Assembly (NCBI GenBank): GCA_964542855.1
Contig: CAZIWJ010000172.1
Location: 1-7,841 of the forward strand
Reading direction: 5' to 3'
Source: CAZIWJ01 sp964542855
GTDB lineage: Bacteria; Bacteroidota; Bacteroidia; Cytophagales; Cyclobacteriaceae
DNA: 7,841 nucleotides
The notes beneath the pieces were generated by a model. The model was not told the origin of the DNA. It did not search any database and saw nothing but the letters and a program-made list of their open reading frames with translations. This document shows positions 1-7,304 of the stretch, in pieces. Numbering within the stretch: the stretch's first letter is position 1; each line of letters begins with the position of its first letter. The translations under genes were made by a program, and so were the position numbers.

Positions 1-3000
1 CTAACCAGCCGCCGGCTGTTGAAAAAAGCATAACTGGTTTTGGAGAGGAAAATAAAAATGGAATCAATGAAATCAGCAACCTTGGTCAGTATTTTGTTGA
101 TAGTGACCATAGTGATGATGAATTAACTTACAGCCTTCAGTATATAGATAGAGGGGCAGGCTACATTTCTGCTGAAATAGCAAATAGAGATAATATTACA
201 CTTACTTACGGCGAGTTAGCTGATGAAGCAACCGTTGAAGTAACCTGTACTGATCCGGAAGGTGGTTCCGCTTCTCAAAGTTTTACTATTAAAACGGTTA
301 ACATAGCCCCTAACGTTTCCATAAGCGAAGAAAGCTTTAACATAAACCGTTTTTTTAGCAGTGAACTCATTTCTTTGCGCAGCAGGTTTTCAGATGCTGA
401 TAGTGATCCCCTAACTTATGAACTGGTATCGGGAGGTAACCAGATAAATAATTACAGGGTAGAGGGTGAGAACCTTGTGGTTGAACGTAAAAATAGTGTT
501 CCGTATCCGCACGGAAGTGATGAAATTACCGTGCGTGCAAGAGATAACGAAGGTGCGGTGAGTGGTGAAACTGCCAAAGTCAATTTAACCTTTATTAACG
601 CTTCGCCACAAATCAGGACTTCATTACCATCAGGCCTACAGGTAAACAAAAACTTTACTACCAGGTCATATACTGGAAGTGATTATTATCAGGATCCTGA
701 TAAAGATGACCTCAATTACAGTGTTGAAAGTAGTAACAATAGTGTAGTAGTTGCTGCTGAAACAACCAACGGATTCCGAATTGAAAGTCCATCTTCTCCC
801 CAGGCAGGAGAAGCCACCGTTTCCATTGTTGTTACCGATGGTAAGGGGGGAAGGCTTGAAGATGAGATAAGCGTAAAGGTGATTAATCGGGGTATAACGA
901 TTAACGATGTTCCCAATCCGGCCCCGGTAAATGCCGGATACGGAAGCAAAGCAGTTAACATTGGGAACGTTTTTGCAGACCCGGACGGGGATTTACTAAA
1001 TATAAATTTTTCTGCTAATCCTTCTGGTGCTGTGAGGTTAAGCAGAAACGGAGATATACTCACCATTACTGAGTTAAGTGGTAACGAAGAAAATGTAACC
1101 ATAACTTTACAAGCTTCTGACGGAATAGATGTTGCCAATACATCATTCGACTTCCTGGTTAGAAACCAGCCACCAACTTTTACTCCCAATTCAATAAGTG
1201 ACAAAGAATCCGGGTTTAATGAATTCGATATTAACCTCGATAGTTTTTTCTCCGATCCTAATGGCGATCAATTAAGATATACACTTATTTCTGGCCCTGA
1301 CCCATCGGTAAGTTTAAATGTTTCAGGAAACCGCTTGTTTATAAATAGTATTAGTACGAACCGGGGGCCAGTTAATTTTACCATAGAAGCCAGCGATCAG
1401 GATGCTAATAATGAACTAAAGGAGGAAGGTAATTTCTCCTTCACCATCCTTAACGATCCACCTGCTCTTACATCTGCTGTACCAGATCAGTCGTTGTCAA
1501 CTGGTTTTGGAACAAGAAGCATTTCTCTGGAGAACCGCTACAACGACCCGAACCAGAATGATGAGATAGAAATAATTTCTGTGAGCTCTTCTAATCCAGG
1601 TTTCATTAGTGCCGACATTAATGAAGTATCGGGAGTACTTATACTTACTGAAGAAGCTTTACGCCAGGATGAAGCCCGGATAACAATAACCGTAAGCGAT
1701 GGAGACCTGCAGGTAACCGACGAATTCATCGTTACTACTGAAAATATTCCTCCACAACTTGTTCCTCAAAATGCGCCTGGCATCAGTGAGTTACCTGTTA
1801 ATTTTGGGTCGAGGCAAATAAACATCGACGGACTGTTTACCGACCCGAATGGCAATGATGAAAATATAACTTATGAAGTAGTTACCGAAGGAAATAATTT
1901 CTCGGCTGAAATTTCATATCCCTGGTTAACGATTAATGAAGTTAATAAAGAGGAGTACACCGCCCGCATCACCATTTTGGCAACTGATGAACAAGGGGCA
2001 ACAAGCAGTTATTCTTACCTGGTGGATATAGTAAATACCCGACCAGAAGCAGTAGGTACACTTGAGGGAGGTATTGTTCCAATTGGTTTTGAAAGAACCA
2101 CAATCCTGGTAAAACGATTGTTTTTCGACCAAAACGGTGATGAATTAACATTAACAGCTTCAACCGACCAGCCTACTCATGTATCAGCCACAATAGAAAA
2201 AGACAGCCTGGTTATTACTGAATTAGTTAGGAAACCAGGGGTTGTTAATATTACAGTAACAGCTAACGATGGTAGAAAAAGTAATGCAACAAACTCAGTG
2301 AGCACTTCATTTACATTTGAAAATGTTGCTCCAGTGGTTGCCAATTCTCCGGGAAACATTGAGTATCCTTCAGGATTCTCCCCAAAAACCATAAACCTGG
2401 ATAACATATTCGAGGATGAAAACGGCGACCAGCTAACCTACAGTGTACATGTATTCGGCTTTGCCATTGATGCTAAAATCAATAATAACCTCCTTGAAAT
2501 AGAAGAGCGTTTCTCTAACCTGTTTTCAGTGAATGTTGAAGTTACTGCTACCGACGGTGAGTTTAGTGTAAATGAAACCATTACAATCTCCACAACTAAC
2601 CAGGCACCAGTAGTTACTAAAAAAATTCCTGATCAGAAAGTAGAACGGAATTTCTTTAGACTAAGAATAGAACTGAAAGAGTTCTTTGAGGATCCAAATG
2701 GTGATTTCCTAAATTATTCAGTTGAAGTGTCGAAGTTTGACTTAATTGGTGTGGACGCTACTAATTCTGCAGTTATCATTAATCAACTTGCAAACCAGCA
2801 ATTGGGAGATGTGAATATCCGGGTAACTGCATTTGATAATAACAGAGCATCAGTAACCAGTTCATTCACTATTACCATTGTAGAGGAAAATCAACCCCCT
2901 CAGTTGGCAGTTAATATAGATGGAAGTAGTATTAATTACGATGTCCCTACTGAAAAGCTATTTACCAGTGAACCATTAGACTCACTGTTTGTAGATCCTG

Positions 3001-5651
3001 AAGGAGATGACCTACAGTACAGGATATTAGATCCGACTCCTTCCTGGTTGTCCTTTGATGAAAGTACAGGTAGTATTACAGGAATACCACCAGCAGGAAC
3101 AGACTCCCTGTTTACGGTTATCGCAGAAGCTGAAGACGAACGGGGAAGAATCAGGTCGTTAAATATTGTTATGAATGTAGATTCACCAATAAGATTTAAC
3201 AAGAACCCGGTCATTGTACTTTCCCCTGCCGATACAGTCATTATTATGCCCGACGAAGATTCACTGGCACGGGTACCGCTTAATGCTCTACAAACTTACG
3301 ATCCGGATGGACTAAAAGAACAGCTTGCTTTCAGATGGGTTATGCAGGGTAATACCCTTTCAAGTTTGCCTCTTGATACTATTCTTTTACCACCGGGAAA
3401 TTATAATATTCTGGCTGTAGTTTCAGATACCTTTAATACGGCTGTTAGTAAATTTTACAGCGTACAAATTGAAATAGAAGAAAACACGGAAGATGCTCCT
3501 GAACTGGTTCATCCTCTGCCAGATGTAACCGCCCAGGTAAAACGGCCATTTGAGTTTGTACTGCCCGATTCTACTTTTATTGACGTTGACGGGGAAAATC
3601 CCCTGAAATTCTTTGTACCAGTAAACCGCGACACCTTCCCCAACTGGTTAAAAGAAGATTTCTTCCCCAGCAAATTAAGTGGGATTCCCGATGAAGTAGA
3701 TACTTTACTGGTAGAGGCCAGGGCCCGAGACAGCATTGGGCTTACTGCTACGGATACTTTCCAAATCGTAGTAGAGCCTTTTAGAAACCAGGTCCCTGAA
3801 TGGTATGTAGCTGAACTTCCCAACCTGACTTATCGGGCGAAAGATACCATTAACTTCCGTTTTAGCGATACCCTGTTTTACGATCCGGATGGTGACCAAA
3901 CTACTATGCAGTTGAGAGAGTACGGTAGCAGCACCCTGCCAAATTGGTTATCATACAACAGCCAGCAAAGTGCGTTAACCGGCATACCGGCGGAAAGTGA
4001 CACAGGTAATTTCCAGTTAATTGCTACTGTACTGGACGAGTTCGGGGCAAAGAGCCAGAAAGAAATGGTCATTACGATATTACCCGCTTTTAATGGCCCG
4101 ATAGTTATTCCCCGATTCAACAATACATTACGAAGCGGCGAACCCCTGGAACTGCAAGCCAGCGTAATACCCGGCGATACAGCAGTGGCCAACGTTTCAC
4201 TTACCCTGGAAAAAGCCAGTTCAGCTTTTACTTTTCAGCAGGCAGTGCCCATGCAATTAAAGGATTCGCTTTATACCTCTTCCATACCTCCTTTCTTTTT
4301 CAGGGAAAATAAAGACAAACACGGGTACATTTATCATGTTACCGCAACGGATTATAATAATGAATCGGTAACAGCATCGGATACCATTACCTATTACATC
4401 AATGAAGACGATACCCTGGATAGCGGAATTGAGCCGATAAGAGATACTTATACCCCTACCCTGGCCGACTACCAGATTATCAGTTTGCCTTTCGAGGATT
4501 TAGCGGTAGACAGTGTGCTGAAAAACCTGGGTGAGCAAAATATTAAAACCTGGAGGCTGTTTACTTACGAAGAAGGGGCGTTCAGGGAGTATCCTGCCTT
4601 CAGCAATTTTGAAACCGGACAGGGGTATATGTTAATTCATAACGTGAAAGATGCAGCAATTCACTATTCCGGGCAGTTACTGGAAGAACAGGAAATCACC
4701 CTTTACCCGGGCATGAACCTGGTAGGCAATCCCTATAACCTGAACCTGTCGTGGGAGGCAATAATAGATTATAATTCCGAGAAACTGGATGAGGAATCGT
4801 TAAGTAAATTCATTCGACTGTGGAATGGGACTTACCAAGCAGGTGAAAATCAATTGTACCCCCTGGAAGGTGGGTTTATCGAGTGGAAGCACGAAGAACC
4901 AGTTACCATTCGTTTACCCTTCAAAATGCCGCAACAATCCTCACAGCAACGAGAGAGAAAACAGCCGTTGAAAGGCTGGACCCTTCCCATTGCCCTGAAG
5001 AGCAAGTCGATGGGTAATGCTACCGGTGGAATTGGTATGACAGAAAATGCCCAGGAAGGAAGAGACCGGTTTGACCTGGGAACCCTGCCCCGGTTTATGA
5101 ATTACCTCGAGTTAACTTCTTCCGACCACCTGAGCCGAAGTATAGTTCCTTTCCGGGATGAGTACACCTGGCTGTTTGAATTGAACAGTAACAAACAAGA
5201 ACCGGTTAACCTTTCCTGGGACCAGGAAATTACTGCTTCATTACCCGGTAACCTGTACCTGTGGAACGAAACCCGGCAGGAGATTATTAATATGCTTCAG
5301 CAGAATGAATATATTACCCGGCCCGGTGCCCGGATAAAGATTATGTATTCTTCTGGTGATACACAGGTCCTGGACAGAAAAATAGCAGTTAACCGGGTTT
5401 TCAGGGTATACCCTAACCCGGTTCAAACCCGGTTAACCACCAGGGTTAGCACCAGCGGAGCCGGGAAGCCCGTTACCCTGAGCATCTTTAACCAGCAGGG
5501 ACAACGGGTACAACACCAGCAAAAAATAGCCCCCGACAAAGGCCTACAGAAGCTGGAGTGGAAAACATCCGGGTTACCAACAGGCCTGTACTATTACCAG
5601 GTTACCGTGGGAAAAACTTACAGCAAGCAGGGCAAGCTGGTTGTGAAATAA
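1..5651 (+). CDS. Giant multidomain T9SS-secreted surface protein, 5' end outside the window
   Basis: The frame is open from the left edge (first full codon at base 3) to TAA at 5649-5651, giving 1882 visible residues; the true start lies upstream. A TTG at 375 is only an internal leucine codon. Visible residues 1-962 hold ten tandem domains of 92-99 residues. Each opens with an N-x-x-P linker (NQPP, NIAP, NDPP, NQAP), has an acidic loop such as FSDPNGDQL, and ends in a strand like ITVTATDG. Residues 963-1473 hold five more varied beta domains, three with a PxWL...GIP putative-Ig signature. Residues about 1489-1643 and 1655-1799 are C-terminal modules, and about 1800-1882 is a type A T9SS sorting domain. 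Such proteins cross the outer membrane by T9SS, after which the tail is normally cleaved for surface attachment or release. Adhesion or polymer binding is inference; I see no catalytic domain. Only one cysteine is visible (residue 82). Confidence 0.93.
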   Translation, partial: NQPPAVEKSITGFGEENKNGINEISNLGQYFVDSDHSDDELTYSLQYIDRGAGYISAEIANRDNITLTYGELADEATVEVTCTDPEGGSASQSFTIKTVNIAPNVSISEESFNINRFFSSELISLRSRFSDADSDPLTYELVSGGNQINNYRVEGENLVVERKNSVPYPHGSDEITVRARDNEGAVSGETAKVNLTFINASPQIRTSLPSGLQVNKNFTTRSYTGSDYYQDPDKDDLNYSVESSNNSVVVAAETTNGFRIESPSSPQAGEATVSIVVTDGKGGRLEDEISVKVINRGITINDVPNPAPVNAGYGSKAVNIGNVFADPDGDLLNINFSANPSGAVRLSRNGDILTITELSGNEENVTITLQASDGIDVANTSFDFLVRNQPPTFTPNSISDKESGFNEFDINLDSFFSDPNGDQLRYTLISGPDPSVSLNVSGNRLFINSISTNRGPVNFTIEASDQDANNELKEEGNFSFTILNDPPALTSAVPDQSLSTGFGTRSISLENRYNDPNQNDEIEIISVSSSNPGFISADINEVSGVLILTEEALRQDEARITITVSDGDLQVTDEFIVTTENIPPQLVPQNAPGISELPVNFGSRQINIDGLFTDPNGNDENITYEVVTEGNNFSAEISYPWLTINEVNKEEYTARITILATDEQGATSSYSYLVDIVNTRPEAVGTLEGGIVPIGFERTTILVKRLFFDQNGDELTLTASTDQPTHVSATIEKDSLVITELVRKPGVVNITVTANDGRKSNATNSVSTSFTFENVAPVVANSPGNIEYPSGFSPKTINLDNIFEDENGDQLTYSVHVFGFAIDAKINNNLLEIEERFSNLFSVNVEVTATDGEFSVNETITISTTNQAPVVTKKIPDQKVERNFFRLRIELKEFFEDPNGDFLNYSVEVSKFDLIGVDATNSAVIINQLANQQLGDVNIRVTAFDNNRASVTSSFTITIVEENQPPQLAVNIDGSSINYDVPTEKLFTSEPLDSLFVDPEGDDLQYRILDPTPSWLSFDESTGSITGIPPAGTDSLFTVIAEAEDERGRIRSLNIVMNVDSPIRFNKNPVIVLSPADTVIIMPDEDSLARVPLNALQTYDPDGLKEQLAFRWVMQGNTLSSLPLDTILLPPGNYNILAVVSDTFNTAVSKFYSVQIEIEENTEDAPELVHPLPDVTAQVKRPFEFVLPDSTFIDVDGENPLKFFVPVNRDTFPNWLKEDFFPSKLSGIPDEVDTLLVEARARDSIGLTATDTFQIVVEPFRNQVPEWYVAELPNLTYRAKDTINFRFSDTLFYDPDGDQTTMQLREYGSSTLPNWLSYNSQQSALTGIPAESDTGNFQLIATVLDEFGAKSQKEMVITILPAFNGPIVIPRFNNTLRSGEPLELQASVIPGDTAVANVSLTLEKASSAFTFQQAVPMQLKDSLYTSSIPPFFFRENKDKHGYIYHVTATDYNNESVTASDTITYYINEDDTLDSGIEPIRDTYTPTLADYQIISLPFEDLAVDSVLKNLGEQNIKTWRLFTYEEGAFREYPAFSNFETGQGYMLIHNVKDAAIHYSGQLLEEQEITLYPGMNLVGNPYNLNLSWEAIIDYNSEKLDEESLSKFIRLWNGTYQAGENQLYPLEGGFIEWKHEEPVTIRLPFKMPQQSSQQRERKQPLKGWTLPIALKSKSMGNATGGIGMTENAQEGRDRFDLGTLPRFMNYLELTSSDHLSRSIVPFRDEYTWLFELNSNKQEPVNLSWDQEITASLPGNLYLWNETRQEIINMLQQNEYITRPGARIKIMYSSGDTQVLDRKIAVNRVFRVYPNPVQTRLTTRVSTSGAGKPVTLSIFNQQGQRVQHQQKIAPDKGLQKLEWKTSGLPTGLYYYQVTVGKTYSKQGKLVVK
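3..2888 (+). repeat. Ten tandem cadherin-like/Ig-like DPxGD domains (protein-level repeat)
   Basis: Domain starts, taken at the N-x-x-P linkers, fall at visible residues 1, 100, 199, 295, 388, 484, 581, 678, 774 and 866, with the next series starting at 963. Spacings are 99, 99, 96, 93, 96, 97, 97, 96, 92 and 97. The shared pattern is linker, short strand, Phe or Tyr plus acidic loop (FADPDGD, FSDPNGD, FTDPNGN, FEDENGD, FEDPNGD), a Tyr/Asn-Ser-Val strand, an L-x-I strand and a V-x-I-T-V-x-A-x-D-G strand. This resembles the Ca-binding-loop beta-sandwich repeats common in bacterial adhesins. The acidic loop is degenerate in the first domain (DSDHSDDEL), the third (DPDKDDL) and the eighth (FFDQNGDEL). 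The repeats are clear in protein but diverged in DNA, so the array is old rather than freshly amplified. Confidence 0.85.
2889..4421 (+). other. Second domain series: putative-Ig/CADG domains and other beta domains
   Basis: Five beta domains start at about visible residues 963, 1066, 1165, 1262 and 1365. The first, third and fourth carry a signature lacking in the upstream array: PSWLSFDESTGSITGIP, NWLKEDFFPSKLSGIP and NWLSYNSQQSALTGIP. This matches the putative-Ig (He_PIG) or dystroglycan-type cadherin-like families. The second (residues 1066-1164) has a DPDG loop, a FRWVM strand and an LPPGNYNI strand, resembling PKD-like domains. The fifth (1365-1473) lacks the acidic loop and looks like a different Ig-like fold. 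Family names are judged from motifs by eye. Confidence 0.7.
5400..5648 (+). other. T9SS type A C-terminal sorting domain
   Basis: The last 83 residues fit the Por secretion system C-terminal domain. They start FRVYPNPVQTRL, continue with a LSIFNQQGQRV strand and a GLPTGLYYYQVTV strand, and end GKLVVK at the stop. The YPNP start, the G-x-x-V/Q-rich middle and the L-P-x-G-x-Y-x-Y core are the hallmark positions. In characterised members this domain directs the folded protein through the T9SS translocon and is then removed by the sortase PorU as the protein is attached to lipopolysaccharide or released. Confidence 0.93.
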
Positions 5652-5697
5652 CTCTTTCAGTTGGTAACGATGCATTGTTTCAGCAACGATTAGCCTG

Positions 5698-5725
5698 AAA
5701 AGGGAAGCTTAGTAGCTTCCCTTTT
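5698..5725. terminator. Bidirectional intrinsic terminator between convergent genes
   Basis: AAAAGGGAAGCT (5698-5709) and AGCTTCCCTTTT (5714-5725) form a perfect 12-bp stem around a TAGT loop. Because the arms end in A and T runs, transcripts from either strand read a GC-containing stem followed by four U. It lies 46 bases past the stop of the large plus-strand gene and 29 bases past the stop of the minus-strand gene, as expected for a shared terminator. Confidence 0.9.
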
Positions 5726-5754
5726 GTAAATTGCAATCATGGTAAAAAGAATCT

Positions 5755-6177
5755 TTATATCAGCAGGGCTTCCTTCACCGAGCAGGCATTCCTGATTTTG
5801 TAGCGGTTAAAGTTTTTTCTAGGGTATTTGCCTGCCATCTCTTTTTGGGCCTTAACCAACTGCTGCTTAAACAGGTTATCTTCCGGTAAGAGCATTGTCA
5901 CCTTCCTGAGGTTTGCCCTGAACATGTTTTCCGACCACTCAACGTGGAACCATTTTATAGCCTGATCGTCATAAACAACCATGCCTGATAAATCGAGAAT
6001 GAACCGGCTTACCTGTTCCAGTTCAACCAGCACCCCAATTTTTACCAGTGTGCCGACGAATATTTTCGTAGGAACAGCGGGTGCTTTAATACGACATAAA
6101 AAAGCATTTTCTTCCTCGTAATGGGTAACATCCACAAAATTGTTAGTAAATAATACGTTATTGGCTTCTGCTATCAC
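5755..6177 (-). CDS. Hypothetical protein, probable STAS/SpoIIAA-like fold
   Basis: A 140-residue soluble protein with no signal peptide or membrane segment, so probably cytoplasmic. GTG at 6177 is the only usual start codon between the upstream in-frame TGA (6205-6207) and the body of the protein. A purine-rich AAAAAGAAG lies about 17 bases upstream, too far for a good ribosome binding site. The layout is an N-terminal beta region (residues 8-30), a helix-like stretch (37-57), a strand FILDLSGMVVYDD (59-71), a helix with W76 and W81 (AIKWFHVEWSENMF), then LRKVTMLLPED (90-100) and a basic C-terminal tail. This order resembles uncharacterised Bacteroidota proteins with a STAS/SpoIIAA-like fold, in which a strand ending in D-x-S is followed by a W-rich helix and an LRK-x-x-x-x-x-PED strand. 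The assignment is pattern recognition only. STAS-like domains usually act in partner binding or stress signalling; the actual role is unknown. Confidence 0.8.
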   Translation of the reverse strand: MIAEANNVLFTNNFVDVTHYEEENAFLCRIKAPAVPTKIFVGTLVKIGVLVELEQVSRFILDLSGMVVYDDQAIKWFHVEWSENMFRANLRKVTMLLPEDNLFKQQLVKAQKEMAGKYPRKNFNRYKIRNACSVKEALLI

Positions 6178-6182
6178 TGTAC

Positions 6183-6244
6183 AAATGGTTTGGCTTCTTT
6201 TTATTCATAACTTATACCAGTAAAACCATTTAACTGGTAACCAG
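6183..6244. promoter_or_regulatory. Overlapping inverted repeats upstream of the minus-strand STAS-like gene
   Basis: Three inverted pairs lie within about 70 bases of the GTG start. AAATGGTTT (6183-6191) pairs with AAACCATTT (6223-6231). TACCAGT (6215-6221) pairs with ACTGGTA (6233-6239) across 11 bases. CTGGT (6234-6238) pairs with ACCAG (6240-6244) around one A. They could be operator sites or 5'-leader structure of the minus-strand gene. I find no convincing Bacteroidota promoter (TTG about 20 bases from TAnnTTTG), so the role is unproven. Confidence 0.3.
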
Positions 6245-6305
6245 CATTTTATGAATTTTAAACATCTTACAAACAATCCCTAATGTGGATCAATGTCCCA
6301 ATTAG

Positions 6306-6334
6306 AAACCAATCCGTATTAAATAATATGGTTT
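6306..6334. promoter_or_regulatory. AAACCA/TGGTTT inverted pair upstream of the lipoprotein gene
   Basis: AAACCA (6306-6311) and TGGTTT (6329-6334) form a 6-bp inverted pair with a 17-base AT-rich spacer, about 85 bases ahead of the lipoprotein ATG. The same hexamers occur near the divergent gene (6186-6191 and 6223-6228). ATGGTTTG here is close to a Bacteroidota -7 element but has the wrong bases before TTTG, so I do not call a promoter. Confidence 0.2.
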
Positions 6335-6417
6335 GAATATTGTATAAACAGAAGATCTATTACGCTGTAAGCATATTAACCAGGTGTAAATTATCTACAC
6401 AACAACTGTGGAATAAA

Positions 6418-7209
6418 ATGAAGTATATTTACAGTATGATCAGCACACTACTAATCTTGCTCTTCATCGGCTTAAGCTTAAGCGGTTGTTACCCAACCCA
6501 TTCACCTGAAACACAAACAGCGAATACTGGAACAGAAAACCTTCAAAGCCTGCTTGAGCGAAAAGATACCATTGAGTTTTCCTACACCTGGGTCGATAGC
6601 GTTAGCAGATCTCCTAAAACACTTGCTGACCACCTGTTACTAACCAGTATGCCGGCTAATACCACCCTGGATGGTGAAATGAAAGAAATGCTTTACGACC
6701 TTTCATTCACCGATACAATTCAACACCATATTTTACTGGATACCAACAGGCAGCATGATTTTACCCAATCTCCTTATTACCTTAATTACAACAGGAAACT
6801 GCAAACAGCTACATTTTCCACTGCCGATAATAATTACCCGGCAACATACATTTACCGCTTGTATCCTTGCGAAGAACCTGCTAAAAACCTGCTGGTTTGC
6901 ATAGAAGTACAGGCCGGAATGGCTTCAGACGAATATACCCTGCGTGCTGAATATTATAACTCTGCTAACCAGGAATGGATAAAAGCAAGATCAGTTTTCC
7001 CCAGGATAAATGGAAAGGACATCTTGTCTGATGTACCCGCCGGAATGCACGAAAGCACAGCTGCAGGTTTTCAATTCTGGTTTGAGGACAATAAACTTGG
7101 GGTTGTTCCCTATCAACAAACCGGGGCGGTTGAATCGAACATAACTGAAGAAGTAGATTACGAACCTGTGATGCTGGCCTGGGACAGTTGCCGGTTTAAA
7201 GTAGACTAA
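6418..7209 (+). CDS. Hypothetical lipoprotein, 263 residues
   Basis: The chosen start is ATG 6418, because it gives a proper lipoprotein signal peptide: MKYIYS, a hydrophobic run (residues 8-19), and lipobox LSGC with the lipidated cysteine at residue 24. An in-frame TTG at 6340 would put 26 polar residues before the signal and is unlikely; ATG 6436 is a possible shorter start. The leader has no strong Shine-Dalgarno sequence. The mature part begins with a Thr/Glu/Asn-rich linker, then a mixed-charge domain of about 215 residues rich in Tyr and Trp, with four further cysteines or fewer (C at PYRLYPCEE and LLVCIE, and one near the end, DSCRF). I recognise no family. The protein is probably anchored in the outer membrane, facing the periplasm or the surface. 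It is divergent from the STAS-like gene and 95 bases ahead of another lipoprotein gene. Confidence 0.85.
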   Translation: MKYIYSMISTLLILLFIGLSLSGCYPTHSPETQTANTGTENLQSLLERKDTIEFSYTWVDSVSRSPKTLADHLLLTSMPANTTLDGEMKEMLYDLSFTDTIQHHILLDTNRQHDFTQSPYYLNYNRKLQTATFSTADNNYPATYIYRLYPCEEPAKNLLVCIEVQAGMASDEYTLRAEYYNSANQEWIKARSVFPRINGKDILSDVPAGMHESTAAGFQFWFEDNKLGVVPYQQTGAVESNITEEVDYEPVMLAWDSCRFKVD

Positions 7210-7212
7210 AGC

Positions 7213-7242
7213 TTCACGGCCTGTATAACCCATTTCCGTGAA
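7213..7242 (+). terminator. Possible weak hairpin after the 263-residue lipoprotein gene
   Basis: TTCACGG (7213-7219) and CCGTGAA (7236-7242) can form a 7-bp stem around a 16-base loop, starting 4 bases after the TAA. The following bases (CAGGTTAAAAAC) contain no T run, so it is not a normal intrinsic terminator. It may be an mRNA 3'-end or processing structure, or chance. Confidence 0.25.
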
Positions 7243-7304
7243 CAGGTTAAAAACATCATCGGAATTCTCCGTGTACATAGTAGATAGTTAAATTAAATTT
7301 ATTT

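Noticed and set aside
375..377. TTG as the start of the large gene
   Set aside because: The same frame is open from base 3 with typical repeat sequence before it, so TTG is an internal leucine and the gene begins outside the window.
716..1204. Minus-strand 162-codon frame inside the giant gene
   Set aside because: It is the antisense of the repeat domains, with Ser/Leu-rich low-complexity content produced by the opposite strand.
3..2888. Recent DNA-level tandem duplication or CRISPR-like repeats
   Set aside because: The periodicity is at the protein level only; codons for the DPNGD loops differ between copies and there are no short identical repeats with spacers.
3..5651. Identification as the gliding adhesin SprB
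   Set aside because: SprB-type proteins are much larger and carry a type B sorting domain, whereas this one ends in a type A domain.
6340..6342. TTG as the start of the 263-residue lipoprotein
   Set aside because: It would add 26 mostly polar residues ahead of a complete lipoprotein signal peptide; ATG 6418 fits far better.
6991..7278. Minus-strand 95-codon frame beginning MYTENSDDVFNLF
   Set aside because: The first residues look protein-like, but most of the frame is antisense to the lipoprotein gene, no family is recognised and no promoter is seen; treated as a chance frame.
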